From Ahaetulla prasina (Eukaryota > Chordata > Lepidosauria > Squamata > Colubridae): DNA of 64,000 nucleotides. Within the stretch, counting starts at the first letter, position 1; each line of letters opens with the position of its first letter. The stretch lies in NCBI RefSeq assembly GCF_028640845.1, contig NC_080539.1, positions 301,396,516 through 301,460,515 on the forward strand. The letters run 5' to 3'. The translations under genes and the position numbers were made by a program. This document shows, in pieces, positions 22,336 through 34,885 of this stretch. The notes under the pieces are model-generated. The model made no database searches, had not been told where the DNA came from, and saw nothing but the letters and a program-made list of their open reading frames with translations.

Positions 22336-22851
22336 GGAATAACAATGGAGAAACAAACTGATGACCTTATCCTGCTTGCATGTTACCACAGCCCAATCAT
22401 GCTGTTGTAACTACTTTTCTGTGATTTTCCTCATGTTGTTTTTATTGTACCTCCACTCCTTGCCTGGGGCAAAATTACTTCACCTTTAGCTATTCTGGTG
22501 TTAAAGTACCCTTTTCATAAGACTTTTTTTTTTTTGTGGCAACCTGGATTGGCAACTTAAATCAAAGATCAGTGTTCTCAGTGCTTAATGCTCAGGTTGG
22601 CAATATTTATTACACAGAAGACACACAACGCAAAAATTTCAGAAAATACTCTCTTTTCAGTGAGAGCTTTCCGACTTGGCTTTTCCCCAGGCCAACTAGA
22701 TTTCCAAGCCAATCCTCTGTTTTCAAACCTTGAACAGCCCATGTAACGATTGATAATGGTTGGGGAGATTTCAAGATGAAGCAGAAAAAGATTCTGCTCC
22801 TTCACAGTACATACCCCACATTGTACAGGTGATCTGTTCGTTTTTTTAAGG
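22336..22851. other. Unassigned sequence
   Basis: No motif, RNA gene or element end recognised. Two overlapping short frames around 22536-22805 have no recognised homology. Confidence 0.45.
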
Positions 22852-23187
22852 ACATTGAGCTTGTCGATCGAAAGGTCGGCAGCTCAGCCGTTCGAATCCC
22901 TAGTGCTGCCGCGTAACGGGGCGAGCTCCTGTTACTTGTCCCAGCTTCTGCCAACCTAGCAGTTTCGAAAGCACATAAAAATGCAAGTAGAAAAAATAGG
23001 GACCACCTTTGGTGGGAAGATAACAGCGTTCCGTGCGCCTTTGGCATTGAGTCATGCCGGCCACATGACCACAGAGTCATTTTCAGACAGTGCTGTCTCT
23101 TCGGCTTTGAAACGGAGATGAGCACCGCCCCCTAGAGTCGGCAACAACTAGCACATATGTGCGAGGGGAACCTTTACCTTTACCTTT
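22852..23187 (+). mobile_element. Sauria-type tRNA SINE, 5'-truncated
   Basis: Begins inside the tRNA head (gagcttgtcgatcgaaaggt), so the A box is missing. The B box gttcgaatcc is present at about 22889-22899. The body matches 3620-3934, including ggcattgagtcatgccggcc and gagatgagcaccgcccccta, and ends in (cctttac)n. Internal promoter activity would be impaired. Confidence 0.85.
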
Positions 23188-23456
23188 ACAAGTTGTTTGG
23201 AAGAATGGTAAAACTACATTTAAAAATGACCTGACTTAAAAGCTACTAGGTGCTTGACTGCAAGCTGAAATGGCTACATTTTCTCACTGCATTCTCACTG
23301 AGCATGCTCCCTGTTGGCTGTTAACAGGGTTACTTTTAAATACAAGCTTGGTGCCCAGATGTAAAAGCAATCCTATATGGTAATCTTTCAGGTTCAAAGA
23401 AGGCATACTGTTGTGCAGTTCATCTGTGCATGTGAAGATGGCTCTTCAATCCTAGT
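23188..23456. other. Unassigned sequence
   Basis: About 270 bp between a SINE and an L2; nothing recognised. Confidence 0.45.
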
Positions 23457-23999
23457 TTATTTATTTTTATTATTTTATTAATCATATTTATATACCGCCC
23501 TATCTCCCGAAGGACTCAGGGCGGTTTACAGGCACTTAAAAAACACATAGATACATAAATACACTATAAAAAACAATTAGAAAACTTATTCTATAAGCCC
23601 GTATTTTAAAATATAAAAAATAAAACCCAGTTAAAACCCATAAATTTAAAATCTAGCTCAGTCCTGCACAGTTAAATAGGTATGTTTTGAGCCCGCGGCG
23701 GAAGGTCCGAAGGTCCGAAAGCTGACGAAGGCCGGGGGGTAGTTCGTTCCAGAGGGTGGGAGCCCCCACAGAGAAGGCCCTTCCCCTGGGCGTCGCCAGG
23801 CGACATTGCCTCGCTGACGGCACCCTGAGGAGACCCTCTCTATGAGAGCGCACGGGTCGGTGAGAGGCATTCGGTAGCAGTAGGCGGTCCCGTAAATAAC
23901 CCGGCCCAATGCCATGAAGCGCTTTAAAGGTGGTCACCAAAACCTTGAAGCGCACCCGGAAGGCCACAGGTAGCCAGTGCAGTCTGCGCAGGATGGGTG
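23457..23999 (-). mobile_element. L2 LINE 3' end
   Basis: Minus strand encodes FRVRFKVLVTTFKALHGIGPG, HRPVRSHREGLLRVPS and TLWNELPPGLRQLSDLRTF, the L2 C-terminal blocks, in an open frame of 104 codons (23653-23967). The 3' UTR carries the cccgaaggactcagggcggt palindrome, with an A/T-rich (TTTATTT)n tail at 23457. Only the last 540 bp of the element are present. It abuts the APE-LINE at about 24000. Confidence 0.9.
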
Positions 24000-25920
24000 T
24001 TTGGACACACAGAGTCTGTCATAATGGGATCACTAGAAGTCCCATTGTTGTAGTAACAGTGGATGTTATTCTGTGACGCTGCTCGTGGTTTTCTATCAGT
24101 TTTTGACAGTGCCTGTCTTCAATGCTAGTGGAGGCTTCATAGCACAGGTCCTTTCAAAAGCTGTAGCTGCTAGTTCTCTTGGCTGGATGTCCCAGTGGTA
24201 TAGAGTTTCTTTCACAGCATTTTTGTACTGCTTTTGTGGTCTCTTCCCAGACTCCAGTGCACTGTAGAGCGATTGGCAAGACATATGACTGTCATCCATT
24301 CTAATGATGTGTCTGACTTATCTCATCTGGGTTCTGATAATCAGGAGCTCAATGCTAGTGGACTTTGCACAATTCAAGTCCTCCAAGTTGGAGACACAGG
24401 CTGCCAACAAATGCTCGGGATGGAGCGAGAGCATGCAAGTGAAATTTCTCCAGTTTTTGGATGCATCTTTGAAAGAGAGTCCAGGGCTCACAACCATAGA
24501 GAGGGAAGAGATATAACCACAGCTCTGGAAACATTTAACTTTGTGGAGTAACAGATGCTGTATGGCTTGAGTACTCTAGTGTGCAGCTACCTCAGTGCCC
24601 AAGAGGGAGCATCCTGATTTAGAAGGACCATAAACTGACATTATGGTGTTGAAGAACTCTCTGGTGGTATGCATGTCTGCATAATGTTCCACCTGCTCAG
24701 CCTTCCTCTGCCACCACTGATCCTGCGTTACTCGCAATTCTGTCTGTATTTTGGACTGCAAATGCTTAAACTTGTCTTTCTCTGAGACAGATAATGGATC
24801 ATTCTGTCAGTCCATGTAGGCCCTGTTCTTGGCCTGGAGGCCTACTGAAGTGCTTTTGCGGTTTTCATCAACCCAGTCTTGATATGCTCAAGTTTTCAAT
24901 CCAGGTATGGTTGTTACAATCTGCACGATGACATCTTTAAACTTCATTCACTACTCAGAACAGGTTTCTACAAGCAGTATATTGTCAGAGAATTTTTCAT
25001 TAAGTACATCTTGAAAGTGTTTGTCTGGATCTTGTAGTCTGCTGATGTTGAATGACTTTCTGACAGTTCGGATTACAATATAAAGGGGCTGTGTGTAGGT
25101 TGAAGACTGAGTGGACCAGCCTGTGATTTGTCCAGCACTCAGCACCTCACATGGTGTGAGTGATGGTGACAGCTTTAAGATCATGCTAACATACTACGAT
25201 ATAGTCAAGTAGGTGCCAGTGTTTGGATCTGGGATGCATCCAAGTAGTTTTGTACTTGTTTGCATGTTTGAATGTAGTGTTAATAATACACGCATTGTGG
25301 TTGGCATATTTGCTCAGAAACATCAAAATATTGGTATTTAGTTTTCTCAAGCCTTACTTCCAAAGAACTCAACACAATTTGTCATTGACTATTCCCTTTC
25401 TAGTGTTGAAATCAATCAGAATGATATGTTTGTGACTGACGGGGGTTGTTCAAATAATCAGGTTCAGGTCTTGGTAGAAAGCTTCCCCATCTTTGTCTAG
25501 ACTTGCAAAAGTTGTTGCGCAGGTGCTGATAATGGTGATATACCAGGATTGGTTGAGAGGAAAGTGGGATTTCATAACGCGTTCCTTTATTGCAGTAGAT
25601 AGAGATGTTCTTCAGCAGAATAGTTTTCATTGCAAAATCAACTCTGTGACTCCTGTTGTCAGTCTGTGGTTTCCTTTTCAAAAAAAATTTTTTTTTTCTC
25701 TACTCACTACTTCCTGTAATGAACCTTCAACTGTCCATCCGGTGTCACTGAGTGCATTCTCAATGTTGTAACAGCAAAGTTTGGCTGCTATGAGTGCTGT
25801 TCATCTTTCAGCCTTTGACATCTTGTCTCTCTCCAACAAGATACAGCTGATCAAGACTCCAAAAATGAGTTTTCTTTTATTCTCTTTTTTTTTATTCATG
25901 ACCACTAACAAGATGATCTC
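24000..25920 (-). mobile_element. APE-endonuclease LINE (RTE/CFDP2-like), RT core deleted
   Basis: Minus-strand frames read, in order: DKDGEAFYQDLN (about 25490), TTWMHPRSKHWHLLDYI (25190-25244, the APE endonuclease C-terminal region), MQSKIQTELRVTQDQWWQRK plus AEQVEHYADMHTTREFFNTI (24650-24761), then RMDDSHMSCQSLYSALESGK and RPQKQYKNAVKETLYHWDIQ (24150-24300). These are respectively the endonuclease, the linker and the far C-terminus of RTE-like LINEs related to the ruminant CFDP2 endonuclease region. The reverse-transcriptase palm with YADD, normally some hundreds of residues between linker and C-terminus, is absent at about 24575-24600. Many stops; clearly dead. Clade assignment is tentative. 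Confidence 0.72.
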
Positions 25921-26129
25921 CCAGCTGCTGTTAACTAGACAGATGTTGTTTGGATAGACAGATGTTTAGGATAGTTTTTCTAACCCCCTGTCTCATGTGA
26001 AGATGGGCAGTGCTGTCCTAGAATGGCTGCCCAGTCACCCTGGACACTGCCGGACATCTTTGCTGCCTTGGGTACAGAAATGAACAAGTACTGGTTAAAA
26101 GCCAACCTGTGTTAAAAATGAAGTTAGAG
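25921..26129. other. Unassigned sequence
   Basis: Short stretch before a MITE; nothing recognised. Confidence 0.4.
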
Positions 26130-26235
26130 CAGGGGTCTCCAACCTAGGCAACTTTAAGCCTGGCAGACTTCAACTCCCAGAATTCTGAGAGTTGAAGTCC
26201 TCCAGGCTTAAAGTTGCCCAAGTTGGAGAACTTTG
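26130..26235 (+). mobile_element. Palindromic hAT-like MITE, 106 bp, TSD agttagag
   Basis: Nearly the whole element is an inverted repeat. The left arm, caactttaagcctggcagac then ttcaactcccag, is answered by gagttgaagtcctccaggct then taaagttgcc. The 8-mer agttagag flanks both sides exactly (26122-26129, 26236-26243). The left end is caggggtctcc; the right end has decayed to gagaactttg. A half copy of the same family lies at about 60220-60290. Confidence 0.9.
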
Positions 26236-26243
26236 AGTTAGAG

Positions 26244-26815
26244 GATAGATTTAGCATTATTTTGATAAAGTACTGTATAAATAAACGTAGCCCCATAAAT
26301 AGTTGACATGTTCTGAAAGGGCACATGGAAAATCTTTCTCTTCTTCTTATGCCACCTTCCCAGCTTGAGGAACAGTTGCCAATACTATGGTCATCTGCTC
26401 ACAAAGCTGATCTTTTTGTGTGTCTCCTCCACTCCTTTTAATCAGATCAGCTACCAAACTTTGGACAAGTAGCCAAAGAAATAAGGAAGCCTTTCCTGCT
26501 TTCCCAGGCACCTACTTCACAGATCAGGTGTCTCGGTACTAATTTTTGACAGATGACAAATTGAGAATGTGCACTTTGACCAACATTTCTTTCCTTGTAG
26601 TATGTTTGTTGTAAGTAATTAAAGAAGAAAATGATTTAGCAGTCCACTAGATTTCTGGGAAACTAAAGATCCAATGTTTTCTTCCCCACCCCACCCCCCA
26701 CTATGCCCTTTAACCCAGCGTATCAATTTCACAAGCAGATCTGCTCAACAAACCTAGTCTTCATCACTTTTGTCAGGCTGACAAAACCTAAAGAAAATCC
26801 CTCTGCTTAAATTTG
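26244..26815. other. Unassigned sequence
   Basis: No coding motif or element end recognised. A C-rich run is at 26685-26700. Confidence 0.45.
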
Positions 26816-27165
26816 TTACAAGTACTTATGACAGTAATGGAGCCTGCCCATCATGGTCATAAGTCATCACAGTTGTAAAACAGGACACTCATGCGACCAA
26901 CTTGATTTTATGACCTTTACTCGGTGGTCATTAAGAAAACCAGTGGTTCTGCTGAAAACCAGAAATAAATACTGGTTTTCAGCAAAAACATCATAAACAT
27001 GACTGGCAAGGGTCATGAATGTTAGTTGCTGAGTGCTTCAAGTGAGGTCATGTGACCACAGTGAGGGGCCCATCCTTGGAACTAAGTTGTAAATACCCCC
27101 ATGGAGTCTGACATAATTCCAAATGGTTGCTAGGTGACCAGTTTTGACTACTTATATGTAATGGG
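26816..27165 (+). mobile_element. Possible MITE related to the TA-flanked family
   Basis: Blocks such as ggtcataagtcatcacagtt and gaccaacttgattttatgac recall the dispersed MITE family in the window, though the ends are not clear. A 13-bp perfect inverted repeat (tgctgaaaaccag at 26950-26962 and its complement at 26972-26984, 9-nt loop) lies inside. Confidence 0.4.
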
Positions 27166-27546
27166 CATCTTTCTCTAGCAGGATCCAATAGATAAATTGA
27201 TAGTATTACAACTTTAGTATATTGTCCTGAACAGAACATGGAAGCTGCAGTTGCTGCCCCCTCCTCCAAATTTGTCATAAAAACAGTCATAGAGAAAGCA
27301 GATTAGAGAAAAAGTAGCACCAGGAGGATGGGTTGGAATGCATACTATATCTTCCATGAATAAAACATTTAAAAAAATAACAAGATATAATATGCACATA
27401 AATCCACCCCCAGATTAACTCATGCTTCACCTATGAAGCTTATCACGTTGTCCTGGGCAAACCATAACTTTTCTTACAAAATTATTGTAAAGAAAATCTT
27501 AATTAAATTTGCACACAGGTCTGGAAAGCCTCCAGTATCACTACTT
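27166..27546. other. Unassigned sequence
   Basis: Nothing recognised. Confidence 0.45.
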
Positions 27547-28144
27547 CCAGCAATGTCTATGGAGATTCTCAGTCATCCAGGTCCTGGTTGTCCCAAAGGT
27601 GCTTTTTCAAGAGGCAACTGGACTTTCTGGTTTTTCTTTGAAGACATTTCACTTCTCATCCAAGAAATTTCTTCAGCTCTGACTCGATGGTGGGGAATGG
27701 AAGGATTTATATTCCTTGCAGACAGCTGGTCATTTGCATTCTTTTAGCGAGTCATTAAGGCCACTTGGAGGTTTATCTATAGTGTGTCATCAGGGTCATC
27801 TGAGTGGTGCAAATGGGTGTGGAGCCTTCTTGGAATTGTTGAAAGGACTGTGATGAGAGATAGATGATGCTGTATCCTCCCCCTCTGTTGAGAGAGGGGG
27901 TTCAATTTTGCCATAGATGGCCTCTTTGATCCCTCTTTCAAACCAGCTCTCTGTCCAAAATGGGGACTTTGCTGTCTTCAAAAGAGTGGCCTTTGTCGTC
28001 TAAATGCAGATGGACTGCTGAATCTTGTACTGATGGGTTCATTCTCCTAAGTTGTGCCATGCATTTATGAAGTGGTTGTTTTGTTTCCCCAATGTACAGA
28101 TCTGCACATGGCTCACTGCATTGTACATTATATAAACCCTAACC
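27547..28144 (-). mobile_element. Penelope-like element, GIY-YIG domain and 3' end
   Basis: Reading 28144 to 27900 on the minus strand gives GLYNVQCSEPCADLYIGET and then KQPLHKCMAQLRRM, DSAVHLHLDDKGHSFED, VPILDRELV and, after a frame shift, ERGIKEAIYGKIEPPLSTEG. The YIGET core, the cysteines and the SAVxxH...GH block are those of the GIY-YIG nuclease that follows the reverse transcriptase in Penelope-like elements, where it nicks target DNA. Downstream (27547-27720) is the terminal sequence found at 13663-13985 and 46690-47036. The reverse transcriptase is missing: the copy is cut at 28144, exactly where a CR1 end begins. Confidence 0.85.
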
Positions 28145-28516
28145 CTAGACACGAGAACAGTTTTTTCCTGAACGCCATCACTCTGCTAAACAAATAATTT
28201 CATCAACACTGTCAAACTATTTACTAAGTCTGCACTACTATTAACCTTCTCATCTTCTCATTGTTCCCGTCACCCATCTCCTTCCACTTATGACTGTATG
28301 ACTGTAATTTTGTTGCTTGTATCCTTACGATTTATATTGATATTGTTTCCTGATTGCTTATTTGTACCCTATGACTATCATTAAGTGTTGCACCTTAGAA
28401 TTCTTGATGAATGTATCTTTTCTTTTATGTACACTGAGAGCTTATGCACCAAGACAAATTCCTTGTGTGTCCAATCACACTTGGCCAATAGAAAATTCTA
28501 TTCTGTTCTATTCTAT
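28145..28516 (+). mobile_element. CR1/L3-type LINE 3' end with (TTCTA)n tail
   Basis: Same unit as 60-412, slightly longer in the middle. It starts gacacgagaacagtttttt and includes the conserved accaagacaaattccttgtg and gtccaatcacacttggcc. It ends in an imperfect TTCTA repeat at 28494-28516 (one unit reads ttctg). No coding capacity beyond the last codons. Confidence 0.75.
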
Positions 28517-28524
28517 ATGCAGTA

Positions 28525-28945
28525 CAGTTGTTACTGTAGTTGTTAAGTTAGTAACGTGGTTGTGAAGTGAACTTAGCTTCCCCATTGACTTTGTTTGTTG
28601 AAAGGTCACAAAAGTTGATCGCATGACACTGGGACAATGCAACTATTATAAATATGAATCAGCTGCTAAGCATCTAAATTTTGATCATGTTTTATTTATT
28701 TATTTATTTTTATTTTGTCACAACAATATATGTAGGTATCATACAAAACGATTATATAGTAAATAAACATATATATATATATATAAAAAAACAATAGGAC
28801 AGGAACGGTAGGCACGTTTGTGCGCTTATGCACGCCCCTTATCCCCTTATGTGACCATGGGGATGCTGCAACAGTCATAAGTATGAAACTTTTTTTTAGT
28901 GCCGTTGTAACTTTGAACAGTCATTAAATGAATTATTGTAATTCA
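28525..28945 (-). mobile_element. TA-type MITE split by a Rex1-like LINE end
   Basis: Pieces 28525-28689 and 28850-28945 join into one MITE. Block order is gttgttaagttagtaac, cttccccattgactttg, ttgatcgcatgac and gaatcagctgctaagc, then after the insertion tgaccatggggatgctgcaa and gccgttgtaactttgaacag. The same blocks occur in reverse order at 42100-42440 and 51540-51860. Neither terminal repeat is intact. Confidence 0.68.
28690..28849 (-). mobile_element. Rex1/CR1-like LINE 3' UTR fragment
   Basis: Begins with a (TTTATTTA)n tail, then ttgtcacaacaatatatg, an AT repeat and the family signature gacaggaacggtaggcac, and ends in cttatgcacgcccctta. It is about 160 bp of 3' UTR with no ORF, inserted into the MITE at the sequence tgatcatg/gtgaccatg. 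Confidence 0.85.
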
Positions 28946-30280
28946 AAGACTATGGTCTTCAAAAAGGTTGCTAGCATAACCCTTCATATTGTCATGGTGG
29001 ACAAAGTATTTCTTATATTAGCCATGTTTGCTGCCCTGCATTTTCACCCTCCTTGGGGTGAATAGCATTTGCCTTAGTTGCTTTTTCTAGGCATGCAATT
29101 TCTCCAGCTACTGCCCTTTCTTGAGTAACACAAATGCCAATTTGGCTTCAGGTAAAAGCCTTTGTTGAAGTAGTTCACCCATATACTGGGTGACGTTCCA
29201 ACATCTTTTCTTTTTTTTAAAAAAATCCCTCAAATTGCAACACCTATAAAGCAACAATTCCTTCTCGAGGTTGTTGAACGTGAAATGTAAATCGCTGTTC
29301 CATGACTAGGTAAGAAATGACCTTTCAGCAATTTTACAAACTCATCAAACATTTTAGACTTTGGTGAAGGAGGAAAGCCGAATGCTCTTATTACAGTAAA
29401 ATGTCAGGGCTGCTGCAAAGAGAGACCAGAGAATAGCTTGTTTTTGTTTAGGCTTTTTAAAAACTTCAAGATAAAGAGAAAGTTTCCCTGAATGTGAGGC
29501 CAAGGAAGCAGGCTGACTAATGTCAAAACTCTTTAAAATGTCCAAGTTTAGCTTTTTTTTTTTTTTTATAAAGTTAGAATCTGCTTAGGTTCCAATTAGA
29601 TGTTATTTTTGACTATGTGCCAAAGCCTTGATGAATCCCCAACTAGTTTCTTGCTTATCTTTGGCAATTAATAAATCCCATCCTCATCACCGATGATGCT
29701 AGAGTGGGGTTTATGAACAGCTGCTAAGATTGCTGCTGACAAAATTAACAGAAGGGCATCTGTGGGATGGGTGATGTGGCAAAATTCAAGAAAGCATCTG
29801 CATCAAAACCTTTTTTATATGCATTGTGGACTTATTTTACACATTTATGAATTCCCCCCCATTCCCCTGTGAAGAAGGGCAATACGCCTGACCTAGCCGC
29901 TGCATGCTACTAAACACAAACTACATGTTTCTAACTACATAATTATCCCTTAGCATGACTAACTACCACTGTGAATAAAAGGGTTCCATCTGAACATTTC
30001 AAATATTGAAATATACTTTGCCACTCTTTGAAAAGATCCTGAGCTGATTAGACGGGCAGTTGAGTGGCAGGGGTTAATAATCACTACACTTGCAGATAAC
30101 ATTTAGATGTGCCAATAGAAGAGAATATATGTGGCTCAGGGATGAACTGTGGGGTTTTTGGAATCTAAAACTAATTTAGATTAAAGTGTCCACAAGTATC
30201 AAGTTGTGTGGTCCTGTTTTAAGGTTATTGGACTCCAGCAAAAGTTTTAGATTTTTTTCCCCTCAGATGCTTGCAGGTAG
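28946..30280. other. No recognisable gene or repeat
   Basis: About 1.3 kb with no element ends or coding blocks recognised; mostly unique-looking AT-rich sequence. Confidence 0.5.
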
Positions 30281-30347
30281 CTGTGGTGACATAGTGGTTA
30301 GAATGCAGTATTGCAGGCTAACTCTGCTCACTATCAGGAGTTTATTT

Positions 30348-30985
<638 letters not shown>

Positions 30986-31145
30986 TGTTTGATCCTGACC
31001 AGCTCAGCCTCCCATTCTTCCAAAGTTGGTAAAATGAAGACCCAGATTGTTGGGGGCAATATGCTGACTGTGTGTAAACCACTCCGAGAGTGCTGTAAAA
31101 CGCTATGAAGCAGTATATAAGTCTAAGTGCTGCTGCTATTGCTGT

Positions 31146-31559
31146 TTTATGATTTCAGAGCAGACCTGCTGAAACTTATTTCCCTTAAATCAGTTTGTAA
31201 AGCATGGTGCTAATAAGCAACCTACCTCTTGCTTTGCTTGTTTTGTGGCTTGTAAAGAGTACAGCTGTCAGTCTGCTGACTTGCTTATAAAGGGTCAAGT
31301 ATGTGAATGGATTTGTGAACCCTATTAAAATGTGAAAGCAGTGATATAGTGTAGGCTGGGGAGGGGAGTTGTAAGATTAATTCAGCCTTTTACAAATGAA
31401 AGTGCTATTGAGTTTATCATTTAGGCCATCTCTGTAAAGAATTCTGTAGGCTTGACCTAATCTATCTCACAGGGAAAGTATGTATATATTGTACATATGC
31501 ATTTATTCCCTGCCTTTGTTATTTTTATAAATAAGTCAAGACAGTGAACAATTCTTATA
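31146..31559. other. Unassigned sequence
   Basis: Nothing recognised. Confidence 0.45.
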
Positions 31560-31726
31560 CTCTTTCCTCCTATTTTCCCTGACATTAACCCTGTGAGGTG
31601 GACTGGGTTGAGAGATGTGACTGGCCCAAAGTTGCCCAGCTGACTTTTGTGGCTAAGGCAGGACTAGAACTCAGAGCCTCTTGATTTCTAGCCGGGTACC
31701 TAAACCACTAGACCAAATTGGAGAAT
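31560..31726 (-). mobile_element. tRNA-derived SINE (MIR-like type), minus strand
   Basis: On the minus strand the head has an A box tggtctagtggtttaggtac and a B box gagttctagtcctg, followed by a body ending in cctgtgaggtggactggg-like sequence when read on plus. This is the arrangement of a tRNA-headed SINE of the MIR/CORE sort. About 165 bp; the 3' end is not sharp. Confidence 0.6.
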
Positions 31727-32779
31727 AACGAGAAGATGAAACAGTATGTACATCACCTAGAACACATTAAGAAAAAGTATATAAATCAATTAAGTAAAAG
31801 AATATAAATCAATTAAATGCATAATTGTGATTTACAGGTGGACCATTAAAGCGAAAAACTAGAGGTCACTTTACTAGAGCATCAACCAGTGTCTTGTGGA
31901 CAACCTGAACTTGTAAGGGTTTCATATAACTCCTCAGTGTTATATGCTATGAGTTCTCTCTTTTTCTGGATCCTTTTATGCTGAAATTCTCACCTTAGCT
32001 CACGGGGTAGGAACAATAGACACTGGTCTAATCTGTGGGTTCCCCCAAGTGTATTTGGATTTGTTGAACATAGCTAATCATTAACATTGTGCAATTCTGA
32101 AGCCTGTTTTGTGGTGCTCTTGTGAATGTTTCCAGAAATAGTGCACTGAGAGGTACATGTACTTCCCCAAACGGCACATGTAAAATAATGCATTTCCGTG
32201 CCTGTGAAAATGCTTCCTAACTTAACAAGACACCACAAGGTATCTGAAAAGTACAAATTCATGAAGATAATATATTCTGAGTTGCTGTGTTAGAAAGTTT
32301 AAGATCAAAGTTCTCTGTGAAGTGAGTTAATGATTTGAACAAACTAAATAAAACCATTTAATAAATGTAAAATATGTCTAGACGTAAAATATATTTCATA
32401 GAGCTTTTTGAGACAACATTTTATGTTTTGAAATGCCGAGTGAATGGCTCTTTCTGGAAGAACTGCATTACATCTATATTTTGAAAGTATTTTACTACTA
32501 TAAGGAAGAACAGAGAACTGTCTTAGTTAAATATCAGATTCTTACAGTGACAATTATAGCCACACAGAATTTGGGCTACAAGTGAGCCATTGCACAACTC
32601 TGCTCACAACAGGTGCTTTGATACCCCTGATAAAAAGATACCTTCACTACCTAGGAAAGTGGCAAGGACAGGTAATGTTAGTTCAAACCCAGCTTGCTTG
32701 TTTGGACCTTAGAAACAGAATCTGTCCCATTGGGGCTTTCTCAAACGAATAGTATGGAACTCAAAGAAAGATATCTAGA
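31727..32779. other. No recognisable gene or repeat
   Basis: Nothing recognised in about 1 kb. Confidence 0.5.
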
Positions 32780-32970
32780 ACCAACCTAGAACTGAGAAAT
32801 TTCCTGACAATTAGAATAATTTATCAGTGGAACAACTTGCCTCCAACACTGGAAATTTTTAAGAAGAGATTGGATAACAATTTGTCTGAAATAGTATAAA
32901 GTTTCCTGCTTGAAGGTTGGACTAGAAGACCTTCAAGGTCCCTTCCAACTCTGCTCTTCTGTTATTTTGT
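32780..32970 (+). mobile_element. Old CR1 LINE 3' end
   Basis: Matches the CR1 terminus in order: aactgagaaatttcctgaca, agtggaacaacttgcct, caacactggaaatttttaag, ggttggactagaagacc and cccttccaactctg. Short deletions and substitutions show it is older than the copies at 20100-20300. Confidence 0.8.
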
Positions 32971-34885
32971 CTGTTATATTACTCAGTGCAATGATAATGT
33001 AAGAATCAGCCCAGATGAACATAAAAACAACCTTCCTGGGCCAGACCAAAAGCCTATATAATTAATAGTTTGTTTCCAATATGGTCAACCAGACATTGCA
33101 GAACATGACAGAGAGAAACATATTATGACCAAGGAGGTAATAGTTAACCATCAGTTACAGAGCTGGTCCACAGATCAAGATGAATTATAGTGATATTTAC
33201 TGAGGTTTGTCTTAATGAATTTGTCTAATCTTTTTGAAAGTTTCTAAAATGGCGGCCATTGCTACAGTTCATGGTAACAACTTAATTTAACTAAGTGCTA
33301 TTGAGGATTGTGTTTGCATTCCCCTCTGATGACTGTGCAAGCCTGTTTTGGCTTTTATTTGTGGTTTTAACTTTGTTTTGGGGGGTGGGGGTGGATACTG
33401 GATTTAGATGAAAGCACATAATTGCCCTAATTGATTATTATGTGGAATTTTTTCTTTGTTTTGTAGGTTTTGAATTTTTTATGATATGGTGCACCACCAG
33501 TCTCTCTTGAGATTGAAGCAAGTTAAAAGCAATGTTAAAGCAACAAGGACAAATACATTGCTCTCTTTGATCTATTCTGAATCTTTATTGGATGAACCTA
33601 GTTTTAATTAATCAGAAACAGGGAGGGGGAAGTTCTTATTCACTTTAACTACTCTACACCTTTACATGTTCTCCTCCTATAAATTTTGCAATCTTTCCTT
33701 ATATGAAAGCTATTTCAGCCCTTTGATCATTCTAAATGTAGATTACTATGTCTTTTCTTGTTTATGGTTTAAACATTATAGTGATGAAATTCTCTTTAGC
33801 CTCACTAAAATATTCCAATAGGCTTTTGGACCTATTTGTTGCTCAAACCTGCAGTGTTGTTTGTGGGTTTACCACAGTTTCCCTTTCAGATTTTTATTGA
33901 ACCTAAACCAGGTTCTGACTAATGGCTTCAGTGAGCCTTACAGCTGCCTGGAGAGCAGCCATCTTAAGTGTTGTGGTTTTTAATGCCTTTACAGTTTTTC
34001 TTGTGGGCTTCCATTCATTTTTCCTAAATTATGTGCCAAAGTAATTCAATTACCTCATGTACAGTATGTTTCTAGATGAAGGCTAAGAGATATGAATGTA
34101 GTATTCTTGACATTATTTTATCTAGGGTTTTGCATCTCATCAGAAAGTTATTTTCCCCAAATATAGGCAATTAGTAGGGTTGATACAAGAAGAGATAGTT
34201 CAGGGAATGCTGGTTTTTCATTCACTTCTTTAGAATTCACGTCTCCCAATTCAGATGGTTTAAAATTATTAAATAAGTCAAGAAAGAGAGTATTAGGGCA
34301 TCAATTACCTGATGACTATTCATTCTCTCTTAGATTACAGATAATGAGTAAATATTACTTGCTAGGGAGCAACAAGAAATGTCTTTTACTTTCCAAACTA
34401 TATCTGGACTGTTCTGACGGATCAAGTCAGCCATTTCATGTGCAGGTAGGCCTCCAGGCTGATAGAGAAAGACTCTTCTAATGTTCTTTATGTTTCCAGA
34501 AGACCTTGGGTTCTCCATTCCAGCCTACTACCTCTATATTAGGGCTGGTCTAAATTTGATCATTTAAGATTCTTAAAAAATAATTCTTAAACTCTTTGGG
34601 GCCTAATAAGTTCATTAATATGATACTTCTCAGTTAAATCTATTTTTCATGATTATGTTACTCATCTGTCTTAATCAGATAAATAGCTTCACTGCAAATA
34701 TCTCAGCACGGGGCCAAACTTGGGGCTTCTTCTTTTTCTTTGCTATCAGCACATTGTGACAAAACAGAAGCATCATCAGAAAGGTGATAAAGGTATTTTC
34801 TTAATTAAGAAGTTAATTAAGAATTAATTAAGAAAACACTAGAATGCGCAGATATCAAAAGATTAATGCTTACTGTTAAGAATAA
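32971..34885. other. Mostly unassigned sequence
   Basis: About 1.9 kb. A run of TTAATTAAG units forming small inverted repeats is at 34798-34842. G-rich tracts near 33380-33395. No gene, RNA or element end recognised. Confidence 0.45.
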
